Shown one piece after another: positions 1 through 10,429 of a stretch of DNA of 64,000 nt. The position numbers and the translations under genes were made by a program. Within the stretch, counting starts at the first letter, position 1; each line of letters begins with the position of its first letter. The notes below the pieces were generated by a model, which did not search any database, had not been told where the DNA came from, and was given only the letters and a program-made list of their open reading frames with translations. The DNA is from Crotalaria pallida (Eukaryota > Streptophyta > Magnoliopsida > Fabales > Fabaceae), in contig CM075653.1 in NCBI GenBank assembly GCA_037953625.1, positions 6,200,001-6,264,000 of the forward strand, given 5' to 3'.

Positions 1-944
1 GGAAATATGATGAAGTTGCTCTTGGAGCTTGAGAGAATTTGATGAAGTTGATGGAGTTGTGTGGGTTTGAATGGTGGTGGAGAGCTTTGTTTTTATTTCT
101 TTTATTTTTACCTTGGCTGGTGCAGGAGGATCCAAGGGCTGGTGGGGAAAACTTAGCCACCAAGTTGAAAATCAATGGACCAGATCAAATCTGGTCTGCG
201 CCACGCGCCTGGGCGCATGCCAGGCTCGCCTGGGCGCACGTCCTGCACCAGCACCAGACTGGTGCATGGCTCACACGGTCAGCTGGAGAATTGGCGCGCC
301 ACACGGAATTCCTGGTGTGCTGGTGTGCGCATCCGCTCGCCTGGGTGAGCCAATCCCTCGCCTGGGCGAGAAATCTGCACCAGAACCAAGTTGGTGCGTA
401 ACTGATGCGGCCAGATGCTGGCACAAGGGGAATTGGCGCGCCAGAAAACGGAAATGGTGCGGCTGGTGCGTGCCACACTCGCCTGGGCGAATGGTGGGCT
501 GGCCTGGGCGGGAATCTCACTGGATGGTGCACCAAAATGAACAGTGACTCGCCTGGGCGAGTGACTCATGCGCCTGGGCGAGTTTCAGGGTTTCCAACCT
601 TCGATTCGCCGTAACTTTTTCGTCGACCGTCGGATCGAGTCCAAATTTTTAGACATGCTTCTTTATCCCATAAACTTCACATCCAACGGTGGAATTTATT
701 TTATTAGCTTCATATAATGAATTTCTAATTTTCTCTTTTCGGTTGATTTCTAACACCTAAAACGCCGATTTTACTCCCGATCTCGCTTATTTGATCCTGT
801 CCAAGGCCATATATACCTCCTATACAACTCCTAGGACCTATAATCACCACCCACATATCTGGAAAAATTCATTAACTCACTTTTCCAATTTTTCTAAGGT
901 TTTTAGTATTTATTTCACTTAAAATCAAGGCTTAGGATGTTACA
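1..944 (-). repeat. 3' LTR (partial) of the gypsy element
   Basis: Position 1 aligns with 13199 of the right LTR, and the copy ends with TGTTACA at 938-944. It carries a GC-rich block (about 195-580) with eight copies of CGCCTGGGCG or a one-base variant, arranged as four pairs. The open reading frames across this block are shared by both LTRs, overlap on both strands and match no protein family I know, so I do not call them genes. Confidence 0.93.
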
Positions 945-1244
945 ATTCTCTCCCACTTACCTGAATTTCGTCCTCGAAATTCGTCGAACAATTGTGGATG
1001 AGACTGCCTGATCTTGTCCTCCAGTTCCCATGTAGCCTCTTCCACATCGTTCCTGATCCATATAACCTTAACCAAAGAGATTTCCTTGCCTCTGAGCTGC
1101 TTCACCTGCCTGTCTTCAATTCTAACTGGCAGAACTTTAAAAGTCAAGTTCTCTTTCAAAGGCAAATCATCTAAGGTAACCACATGCGAAGGATCATGGA
1201 CGTATTTCCTTAGTTGTGAAACATGAAACACGTTATGAAGCCTT
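932..1244 (-). pseudogene. gypsy pol C-terminus (chromodomain-like tail), severed
   Basis: About 104 codons that finish the gypsy polyprotein. They begin with the typical HNVFHVSQLRKY join after integrase and end with a chromodomain-like block containing TWELEDKIRQSHPQLF. The stop lies inside the LTR, at 932. The fragment is cut from the integrase ORF at 7118 by the copia insertion. The five bases GCCTT at 1240-1244 are the left copy of that insertion's target duplication. Such tails are thought to steer integration to particular chromatin; here the fragment cannot be made as part of pol. Confidence 0.88.
945..960 (-). other. polypurine tract of the gypsy element
   Basis: On the minus strand the purine-rich run AAGTGGGAGAGAAT lies directly before the LTR start TGTAACA. 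This is the expected place for plus-strand DNA priming. Confidence 0.75.
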
Positions 1245-2838
1245 TGATGAAACCGCAATTGATGGTTGGAGAGACTTAGGAACCCTAGGAAAACACCTAG
1301 AAGGGGGGGTTGAATAGGTGTTGAAGCTACCTTGAAAGATTTTCGAACGAAACAAATCTAAACAATCAAAACAAATGATTTTTGCAAATTCTACAGCACT
1401 TAATCGATTAACCTGCAATTTACTCGAGTAGTACTCGATTAAATTTGAACTTAATCGATTAGATATGACAGAAAACAGAAAAATCAATTTTTCATTAGAA
1501 TACGAAAATCAATCAATTCACATGCAAGATCAGAGATTCAGCAGAAATGATTAACACCTATATTCTTATTGATTAACCTAGTTATGAAAATGATTTTCCC
1601 TTTATCAATTTGAACAATTAAAGATTCAATTCAATCAATTATGAAAATCAATCTTTCTAGGTTTTCAACCAAGAACGCAATCAAATGACTTGAATATAAA
1701 GAGTAAGGGTTTAGAGATACGACACAGTGATTTATCCTGGTTCACTTTCATCCGCTTGAAAGCTACATCCAGTCCCCTCTTCAACCAAGAGAGATTCTTC
1801 ACTATGAGGAATTAGAGTTCTCAAATTACAAGTGATTGCCTCACAAGACTCCCTTCTTGCTAGCTTACAAGAGATAACCGACACCCTTGCCTTGTAATCC
1901 TATTGATCTTCTCTCTAATCTAACCTCTACCCCTTGTTGATAATCGACACAACAAGTCTTTAATTGCTTGATGATAAACCACACACCAAGGCTTCACTTG
2001 CTTGATTCACAACCAAGACTTCTTCTTCTTCTTCAATAAGAATGCACTTGCTTGATGATAAAATCGACACACCAAGGCTTCTTGTTTGTTGTAGTGGCTT
2101 GCCTTCTTGCAAAGATTACAACACAATAGAAAACACAAAACAATCCTATGAATCTCAATCAAGAGTTATGACAATTCACCATAAGAGATTCAAAGGTTCT
2201 TGATCAAAGAATATGAAAATAGAAAAGCTTTGATCTTTGAAATTGAGAGAGAATAGAGTGGCTTGATTCTTTGTAAAACTTGTATGAAATGATTCTAATT
2301 GATCACAAATAATAGGAAAAGGTTTATATAGAATACCCAAAAGTTGTAGCACTTGAAAACTGATTTTGAGAAGTGAAAAACGTATTTTAAAAAATCAGTT
2401 CAGCAGTACTTAATCGATTAAGCAAGTCGTGTACTCGAGTAGTACTCGATTAAGTTAATCACTTAATCGATTAAGTTGGTACTGCACATGTTCAAAACTT
2501 GTTTTCTCAAAATCCAACCTTTCCTTTAAAACCTTTAAGCCACCTATTGATTCTAGGTTAAGTGAAAACTCAAATTATGATTAAATCATGACTTATGAAT
2601 GAGATTCACTACCCTCTATAATAATCTAACCAAATAAAAAACCTATGAAGCTTGAGAGGCAAAAGATAAAAGAAATACAAATACACTCAAACTTAGGTCT
2701 TCATGAGCTTGCTTTCTCTCTTCTTCATTTGATGTTTGTTGTTGCTTGTTGAGCTTGAAACTTAATCAACACTTGTAGCTTGTTCAAAAACACTTTGTCA
2801 TTATCAAAACATTCATCATGTTCATCATGGAACTAACA
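1245..2838 (-). repeat. 3' LTR of the TR-GAG element
   Basis: 1594 bp, apparently identical to 5524-7117. In element sense it runs from TGTTAGTTCC to TTTCATCA. It contains two quartets of TAATCGATTA / TACTCGAGTA / TACTCGATTA words, at 1401-1461 and 2411-2473. A G-rich run near the start of the window copy (about 1305) marks the LTR end typical of SIRE-like elements. Confidence 0.93.
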
Positions 2839-3180
2839 ATCTCCCCCTTTTTGAAAATGACAACCCATGTTTTGAAATCGCTTGAAGTTGTTGATGCTTG
2901 AAACATTTGATCACTTGAGAAGACTCTTTCTCCCCCTCAATCATTGCTTTAACACTTGAATCCAATTGAGATAGAAGCTTGATTCGAGATAGAAGCTTGA
3001 TTCTCCCCCTATCTTCAACAACTTAGCTCAACCTACATAAAAACAACAAAAACAACCTTTCTCCAAACAAACATCTAAAAATCATTGCTTGATTTCTCCC
3101 ATGTTTCAAAACATACCATTTCTCCCCCTTTGAGAAACATTTCATTCAATTCAAAACATCATATTTCTCCCCCTTTGGCA
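2839..3180 (-). other. polypurine tract and tract-like copies
   Basis: On the minus strand AAAAAGGGGGAGAT sits directly before the 3' LTR and is the functional polypurine tract. The word GGGGGAGA recurs at about 2930, 3001, 3122 and 3166, so at least five purine runs precede the LTR. Extra tracts like this are a known trait of SIRE-type copia elements. Confidence 0.7.
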
Positions 3181-3194
3181 TTATCAAAAAGTAA

Positions 3195-3615
3195 TATATA
3201 CCAATTGAAATATAACATCTAAGCCAAGGTAAGAAATCAATGATCATTTCTTCACAACATTGATACCAATTGAACAAATACAATAGAGCTTTACTTTGAA
3301 ATGTGATATCAATTGGTAAGAGAATATAACAATGAAATATAATACCAATTGAGAACAAAAAAAATCATAATATCACTTAACAAAGAAGATATCAATTGTA
3401 AAGAAATATAACACCAAAGCATCATACTTTAATCAACTCAATGATACCAATTGAATTAACTAAACATTTAGAAAAGTAATATCAATTGAGAAGATACCAA
3501 TTGAGATAATATATCAATATCAAATATTACCACTTTGTAGGACATTCACTTGAGATGCAAGTGTGATACCAATTGAAGATGTGAATATAGACATTCATAG
3601 TTGAGACCAATTGAG
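3195..3615 (-). repeat. dispersed GATACCAATTGA words in the TR-GAG 3' noncoding part
   Basis: About ten copies of GATACCAATTGA or close variants (GATATCAATTG) occur between the gag stop and the polypurine tract, at about 3199, 3262, 3305, 3342, 3389, 3443, 3479, 3493, 3564 and 3604. The same 12 bases span the primer binding site / LTR border at 5515-5526. The spacing is irregular. Confidence 0.7.
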
Positions 3616-3660
3616 AACATGTGTCATTCATTTGCATCTTCAATCAAACCTACAAAACAA

Positions 3661-5451
3661 TCATGCTTTGCTTTTTGGTATCCAAATGGTTTTGGATCCA
3701 TTTTTGTTAGTGTAGGGACTTTCACCCTTTTTCATCCAAACAAAATTTCCTTTAGGTATACCATGCACTTTAACATAACACACATTTGAAGTATGTCCAT
3801 GAGTACCACAATAGAAACATGTTGGAGGATTTGAAAAATCAACTTTAGAAAAATCAACAACATTTCTATGAGATTTACTCTTAGCATTAGTATAACCCAA
3901 ACCAAACTTGTTTGAATTTTCTCTTTGAAAATTTAACAATGTGCGCAATCTAATATCACAAATGGTGAAACTTGCAAGCTTATTTTTCAAAATAGCATTT
4001 TCATCCTTGAGCAACTTGCAACTCTCACAATCAACCACAACATTCAATCTACTAGCACAATCACAAGAAGAACTAGCATAGATAAGATCAAGAGTTTCAT
4101 TTTCAAGATTAAGCTCATCAACTTGTTTTTGAAGATCTAAAATCTCTTTTTGATGTTTCAAAATGAGCTTCTTTCTTTCAATGTTTTTCAAAGCTAGTTT
4201 TTCAAGTTGTTCATACATTTCTTCATAAGCATTATGTAACAATTCATATTTAGAAGAAATTTCGGATTTAGATTCACTTACATTGCTATCCTCGCTTTGA
4301 TAACTTGATTCATCATTTGAACTTTGTTCTTCATCATCTACTAGAGTTATCAAGTTGAGACAAGCGGCTTCTTCATCATCCGATGAACTACTCGATGTGC
4401 TTTTCTTGTTATCTTCATCACTATCCCAAACTATGTATGCTCTTTTAGATTTAGAATTTTTCTTGTCTTTCTCCTTTTTCTTGAGATACCTAGAGCATGA
4501 GTACTTGAGATGACCGGGCTTTCCACATTCATGGCAAACTACACCTTCTTTTGAAGTTTTGGTCTTATAGTGTGGGGAATCCTTCTCTTTACTTTTGTCC
4601 TTGTTCAACCTTCCTTTTCTCCTTAGAAACTTGTCAAACTCTTTTAACAAAAGTTTCATGTCTTTTTCATCAACATCGGAATCGGAATCTTCACTATCAT
4701 CATCATCGGAACTATCTTTCTTTTTATATGAACTTTTGACTCTAAGAGCAAGTCCTTTCCTTGATTTGTTCTTATCCGACTCTTCATTGATACTTAATCG
4801 TCCAAGCTCCATTTCATGTTCTTGAAGCTTTCCGAAAAGTGTTGCTAGATCCATAGCATCCAAATTTTTAGATTCAACAATAGCCGTTACTTTTGGTTGC
4901 CAATTCCTGTCTAAACATCTCAACACTTTGTTAGAAAGTTCACCTTGAAGAAAAATTTTACCAAGAGCAAGTAAATGATTTATAATATGAGTAAAACGCT
5001 TTTGCATATCATTTATAGATTCATTTGGAAGCATAGTAAATAACTCATATTCACGCATCAAAGCATTCAATCTAGCTCTCCTAACCTCACTAGTTCCTTC
5101 ATGAGTCACTTGTAAAGTGTCCCACATTTCTTTAGCACTAGAACATTGAGAAACTCTAAAGAACTCGTCATAGGATAAAGCGGATGTGATGATATTCTTT
5201 GCTTTATAATCATATTGAACTTTCTTTCTATCATCATCTTTCCACTTATCCTCGGGGATCAATTGTTCTACACCTTCAACTAAACTAGAGGGGATATGAG
5301 GACCTTTTTCAACTACTTTCCAAATTTCACTATCTATGGCTTGGATAAAGATTTTCATTCTAACTTTCCAATATGCATAGCCTTCTCCGGTAAACAATGG
5401 AGGATGACTTATTGAAGCACCTTCACCACCAAAGGGATTCATGGAACCCAT
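3661..5451 (-). CDS. Copia-type GAG protein of the TR-GAG element
   Basis: A 596-residue capsid/nucleocapsid-like protein, the only protein of this element. The N-terminal part (about residues 1-230, with YAYWKVRMKIF and later MWDTLQVTHEG) is the UBN2/DUF4219 type of plant copia gag. An acidic Asp/Ser-rich stretch follows at about 247-264, then a CCHC zinc knuckle (CHECGKPGHLKYSC, about 310), a Lys-rich segment, a predicted coiled coil at about 397-453 and a second knuckle (CFYCGTHGHTSNVC, about 545). It ends where complete SIRE-like polyproteins would go on into protease. The frame is open throughout, as expected for a recent and possibly selected gag. It should form particles and bind element RNA in the cytoplasm; that role is inferred from the family. 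Confidence 0.85.
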   Translation of the reverse strand: MGSMNPFGGEGASISHPPLFTGEGYAYWKVRMKIFIQAIDSEIWKVVEKGPHIPSSLVEGVEQLIPEDKWKDDDRKKVQYDYKAKNIITSALSYDEFFRVSQCSSAKEMWDTLQVTHEGTSEVRRARLNALMREYELFTMLPNESINDMQKRFTHIINHLLALGKIFLQGELSNKVLRCLDRNWQPKVTAIVESKNLDAMDLATLFGKLQEHEMELGRLSINEESDKNKSRKGLALRVKSSYKKKDSSDDDDSEDSDSDVDEKDMKLLLKEFDKFLRRKGRLNKDKSKEKDSPHYKTKTSKEGVVCHECGKPGHLKYSCSRYLKKKEKDKKNSKSKRAYIVWDSDEDNKKSTSSSSSDDEEAACLNLITLVDDEEQSSNDESSYQSEDSNVSESKSEISSKYELLHNAYEEMYEQLEKLALKNIERKKLILKHQKEILDLQKQVDELNLENETLDLIYASSSCDCASRLNVVVDCESCKLLKDENAILKNKLASFTICDIRLRTLLNFQRENSNKFGLGYTNAKSKSHRNVVDFSKVDFSNPPTCFYCGTHGHTSNVCYVKVHGIPKGNFVWMKKGESPYTNKNGSKTIWIPKSKA

Positions 5452-5504
5452 TGCGATTTTCTTAAAGGATCTTTACGAAAAAGCTCTTATGCTCGTGTCT
5501 TTCG

Positions 5505-5523
5505 ACCGAGCTCTGATACCAAT
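5505..5523 (-). other. primer binding site of the TR-GAG element
   Basis: On the minus strand TGGTATCAGAGCTCGG follows the 5' LTR after a single base. This is the standard match to the 3' end of plant initiator tRNA-Met. Confidence 0.88.
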
Positions 5524-7117
5524 TGATGAAACCGCAATTGATGGTTGGAGAGACTTAGGAACCCTAGGAAAACACCTAGAAGGGGGGGTTGAATAGGTGT
5601 TGAAGCTACCTTGAAAGATTTTCGAACGAAACAAATCTAAACAATCAAAACAAATGATTTTTGCAAATTCTACAGCACTTAATCGATTAACCTGCAATTT
5701 ACTCGAGTAGTACTCGATTAAATTTGAACTTAATCGATTAGATATGACAGAAAACAGAAAAATCAATTTTTCATTAGAATACGAAAATCAATCAATTCAC
5801 ATGCAAGATCAGAGATTCAGCAGAAATGATTAACACCTATATTCTTATTGATTAACCTAGTTATGAAAATGATTTTCCCTTTATCAATTTGAACAATTAA
5901 AGATTCAATTCAATCAATTATGAAAATCAATCTTTCTAGGTTTTCAACCAAGAACGCAATCAAATGACTTGAATATAAAGAGTAAGGGTTTAGAGATACG
6001 ACACAGTGATTTATCCTGGTTCACTTTCATCCGCTTGAAAGCTACATCCAGTCCCCTCTTCAACCAAGAGAGATTCTTCACTATGAGGAATTAGAGTTCT
6101 CAAATTACAAGTGATTGCCTCACAAGACTCCCTTCTTGCTAGCTTACAAGAGATAACCGACACCCTTGCCTTGTAATCCTATTGATCTTCTCTCTAATCT
6201 AACCTCTACCCCTTGTTGATAATCGACACAACAAGTCTTTAATTGCTTGATGATAAACCACACACCAAGGCTTCACTTGCTTGATTCACAACCAAGACTT
6301 CTTCTTCTTCTTCAATAAGAATGCACTTGCTTGATGATAAAATCGACACACCAAGGCTTCTTGTTTGTTGTAGTGGCTTGCCTTCTTGCAAAGATTACAA
6401 CACAATAGAAAACACAAAACAATCCTATGAATCTCAATCAAGAGTTATGACAATTCACCATAAGAGATTCAAAGGTTCTTGATCAAAGAATATGAAAATA
6501 GAAAAGCTTTGATCTTTGAAATTGAGAGAGAATAGAGTGGCTTGATTCTTTGTAAAACTTGTATGAAATGATTCTAATTGATCACAAATAATAGGAAAAG
6601 GTTTATATAGAATACCCAAAAGTTGTAGCACTTGAAAACTGATTTTGAGAAGTGAAAAACGTATTTTAAAAAATCAGTTCAGCAGTACTTAATCGATTAA
6701 GCAAGTCGTGTACTCGAGTAGTACTCGATTAAGTTAATCACTTAATCGATTAAGTTGGTACTGCACATGTTCAAAACTTGTTTTCTCAAAATCCAACCTT
6801 TCCTTTAAAACCTTTAAGCCACCTATTGATTCTAGGTTAAGTGAAAACTCAAATTATGATTAAATCATGACTTATGAATGAGATTCACTACCCTCTATAA
6901 TAATCTAACCAAATAAAAAACCTATGAAGCTTGAGAGGCAAAAGATAAAAGAAATACAAATACACTCAAACTTAGGTCTTCATGAGCTTGCTTTCTCTCT
7001 TCTTCATTTGATGTTTGTTGTTGCTTGTTGAGCTTGAAACTTAATCAACACTTGTAGCTTGTTCAAAAACACTTTGTCATTATCAAAACATTCATCATGT
7101 TCATCATGGAACTAACA
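5524..7117 (-). repeat. 5' LTR of the TR-GAG element
   Basis: 1594 bp, apparently identical to 1245-2838. It is the upstream LTR in element sense and so should carry the promoter. GCCTT follows at 7118-7122. Confidence 0.93.
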
Positions 7118-8345
7118 GCCTTGACAAGTGAGGGGGTAATGCAATCCTGTACGCCACTGGGCCAACCTTCTCCAGAATCTCATAAGGCCCAACAAACCGA
7201 GGAGTTAACTTCCTGGATTTGATTGTCCTACCAATTCCTGTGATCGGAGACACCCTTAGGAACACACGATCCCCAACATCGAACTCCAAAGGTCTCCTTC
7301 GCCTATCTGCATAACTCTTTTGGCGATCCTGTGAAGTTTTCATTTTGTTCTTGATCATTGTGACCTTCTTCGTTGTTTCTTTCACAATGTCAGGACCTAT
7401 CAACAGATTTTCACCTATTTGGAACCAACACAAAGGCGTTCTGCATTTTCTTCCGTAGAGAGCCTCAAATGGTGCCATACCGATGCTGGAGTGAAAACTG
7501 TTGTTGTAAGTAAACTCCATCAAAGGTAGTAGCTGCTCCCAACTACCGGCTTGCTCCAGAACACATGCTCTCAGCAAATCCTCAAGTGTCTGGATAGTAC
7601 GCTCAGATTGTCCGTCTGTCTGCGGATGGTAAGTCGTACTAAATTTCAACTTAGTACCCAATGCCTCCTGAAGACTCTGCCAAAATCTAGACAGAAATCT
7701 CGGATCGCGATCGGATACAATACTAGTACGAACACCATGCAACTTCACTATGTCCCTGATGTACAACTGAGTCAACTTCTCAAGAGTATACTTATTATGG
7801 GTAGGAATGAAATGAGCACACTTTGTAAGACGGTCTACAACCACCCAAACTGAATCACATCCTCCAACAGTTCTCGGTAAACCCGTCATAAAGTCCATAG
7901 CTATACTGTCCCATTTCCATTCCGGAATCTCAAGTGATCGCAAAGGACCACCAGGCTTTTGATGCTCAATCTTAACCTTCTGACAAGTTAAGCAATGAGA
8001 CACGTGATCGGCCACATCAGTTTTTAACTTCGGCCACCAATAAATCCTTTTTAGATCTTGGTACATCTTTGTTGCACCAGGATGAAAATTCATCTTGGTT
8101 CGATGTGCTTCCCATAGGATATCTCTTCTAACTTCGACATCCATAGGAACACATATCCGACCCCTAAATCGGATGATGCCATCAAAACCTTTCACAAAGT
8201 CGGGCTCTTCATTGCCTGATGCCCCTTCTAACAACTTTTGCAGCTCTACATCGTCGGCTTGCCTTTCTTTAATAAGACCCATCAAGTCATTAGTAACCCG
8301 CAACATTTCAAGAACGATGCTTTTCTCTTTCACTTGCATGTTCAA
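7118..8345 (-). pseudogene. gypsy integrase region, frameshifted and cut
   Basis: Integrase part of the gypsy pol. It shows the HHCC zinc-binding region (HRTKMNFHPG ... CLTCQKV), the catalytic core with the first Asp in IAMDFMTGLP, the second in SDRDPRFLSRFW and the Glu in GQSERTIQTLED, and a C-terminal part reaching IALPPHLSRL. There the TR-GAG insertion replaces the rest with a few LTR-encoded residues and a stop. It is one reading frame away from the RT/RNase H ORF: the expected continuation is lost near 8357 by what looks like a single-base deletion. DNA insertion by this copy is therefore not possible. Confidence 0.9.
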
Positions 8346-10324
8346 GTTGAGGTCACTAACTCTTGAATCAATTCCATCTCTTTCACCATTAGATTACTAA
8401 CATGCAAAGTCTTACGACTTAGTGCATCAGCCACTACATTGGCCTTGCCCGGATGATACTGAAGATCGAAGTCATAGTCTTTAAGAAATTCCATCCACCT
8501 CCTCTGTCTCATGTTCAATTCTTTCTGATCGAAGAGATAGCGAAGACTTTTATGATCGCTAAAGACCTCGAACTTTGAACCATATAGATAATGCCTCCAG
8601 ATTTTCAAAGCAAAAACCACTGCCGCCAACTCAAGATCATGAGTGGGATAGTTCTGTTCATGCTGCCTCAATTGTCTGGATGCATAAGCTATGACTTGCC
8701 CTTGCTGCATCAAAACACAACCCAACCCTTGCTTAGAAGCATCACAATACACCACGAAGGATTGAGTCGGGTCCGGCAAAATTAACACCGGAGAACTAGT
8801 CAACCGCCTCTTCAACTCTTGGAAACTACCTTCACATTCCGGGGACCACTCAAACGGAACACCTTTCCGTGTAAGAGTCGTCAGAGGAAGAGCCAACTTA
8901 GAGAACCCTTCAATGAACCTCCGATAATACCCAGCCATACCAAGAAAGCTTCTGATCTCAGTAATGGACTTAGGTCTCTCCCACTTAAGTACCGCTTCCA
9001 CCTTAGAAGGATCGACAGCAACACCCTTCTCAGAAATGACATGCCCCAGAAACTGCACTTCGTTCAGCCAGAAACTACACTTAGAAAGCTTTGCATAAAG
9101 CTGTTTGGATTTGAGAATCTGCAGCACTATTCTCAGATGCTCAGCATGCTCACTTGGACTCTTAGAATATAAGAGAATGTCGTCAATGAAGACTATGACG
9201 AAAGAATCCAAGTACGGCCTGAATATCCTGTTCATATAATCCATAAAGATGGCCGGAGCATTAGTGAGACCAAAGGACATGACAACATATTCAAAATGTC
9301 CATATCTCGACCTGAACGCCGTTTTAGGAATGTCCTCCTCTCGGATACCGATTTGATGGTATCCCGATCGAAGGTCAATCGTAGAAAATATAGCTGCTCC
9401 TCGCAATTGGTCCAACAAATCGTCAATGCGAGGAAGAGGATACTTGTTTTTCACCGTCACCGCATTCAATTGTCTATAGTCGATGCACATTCGGAGGCTT
9501 CCGTCCTTCTTTTTAACAAAAAGAATCGGAGCTCCCCAAGGTGACACGCTTGGTCTAATCAATCCCTTAGCCAATAGCTCCTCTATCTGCTTTTTCAACT
9601 CTTCTAACTCCGGAGGTGCCATCCGGTACGGGGCTATAGAAATAGGACCTGCACCGGGCATCAGATCTATACTAAACTCCACTTCTCTGTTTGGCGGTAA
9701 TCCAGGAATCTCTGAAGGAAAGACTTCTGGAAACTCACAGACTACCAGAATCTGACTGATCTCTGCATCCTCATTCATTTCCAGGACAGATAAAGAAAGA
9801 TCACTAATGGTAATTGATTTCTGATGACAGTCAATCAGAACATGGTGCCGAGACATCCAGTCTATGCCCAGAATGATGTCAAGCTTAGTAAGAGGCAAAC
9901 AGATTAAATTCACTTTGAATTCCCGCTCCAATACTCGAAGTGGGCAATCCAAACACATAGTTGATGTGACTACAGAAGAATTCGTGGGTGTGGAAACAGA
10001 TAATTTATAAGGCATTTCTATTGCAGACAACCCTAACTTCTTCATGCAATCGGAAGAAATAAATGAATGAGTAGCTCCACAATCAAAGAGAATACCACAA
10101 GGAATACTATTAACATAACCGGTACCTCTAATCAGTTCATCAGCATCAGTAACCTCCTCACCATCCAGAGTATACACCTTGCCCTTCCGAGTTACCCTGT
10201 TGTCACCAGCTCTCTGAACCTTAGCCACATTAACCTCCTTTTTAACTGCATTTTTAGGACAATTTGTCACAACGTGACCCGGCTGCCCGCACTTGTAACA
10301 GGTTGGACCCTTACTCGGATTCAA
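8342..10324 (-). pseudogene. gypsy zinc knuckle, protease, RT and RNase H
   Basis: 660 open codons. Order: CCHC knuckle (CYKCGQPGHVVTNC, residues 9-22); aspartic protease with active site LFDCGATHSF, where Cys stands in the Ser/Thr position of the usual D-S/T-G; reverse transcriptase with VIVFIDDILLYS (the YxDD box); RNase H with VVYCDASKQGLG and the HPGKANVVADALSRK end. The upstream gag ORF is in the same frame and is separated only by one TGA at 10430-10432. The ORF then ends prematurely at 8342, at the frameshift before integrase. The enzymatic core itself looks undamaged. Confidence 0.9.
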
Positions 10325-10429
10325 TGTCCAGCAATCTCCCCTGTGGTGCCTACCACAATGTGGACAAGTCGGAATAGGACCAAAAGTGCTTACTGCTCGG
10401 CCTGTTCTAGGCTGAGAGTAAGGACCTGG

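Larger units (their letters stand above)
1245..7117 (-). mobile_element. Copia-type TR-GAG element nested in gypsy pol
   Basis: A 5873-bp element with 1594-bp LTRs (1245-2838 and 5524-7117), TG...CA ends and a perfect GCCTT duplication at 1240-1244 and 7118-7122. Primer binding site and polypurine tract place it on the minus strand. The internal region is only 2685 bp and encodes a GAG-like protein; there is no protease, integrase, RT or RNase H. This matches the non-autonomous class called TR-GAG (terminal repeats with a GAG domain). The gag type and LTR features resemble the SIRE/Maximus lineage of Ty1/copia. The LTRs appear identical by eye, so the insertion is very recent and later than the gypsy insertion. 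Mobility would need enzymes supplied by a relative elsewhere. Confidence 0.93.

Noticed and set aside
206..580. CRISPR-like array because of regularly spaced short repeats
   Set aside because: Plant nuclear LTR sequence; the repeats are 10 bp, paired, and inverted-repeat in nature, with no cas genes.
39..614. Overlapping open frames of up to 158 codons in the left LTR, repeated at 13237-13807
   Set aside because: They lie in the GC-rich paired-word block of an LTR, exist on both strands, and differ between the LTRs by a frame-shifting indel. They are by-products of the low stop-codon density.
8342..8345. Programmed frameshift between RNase H and integrase of the gypsy element
   Set aside because: This clade normally encodes gag-pol in one frame, there is no slippery heptamer, and the element has other lesions. 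A single-base loss is simpler.
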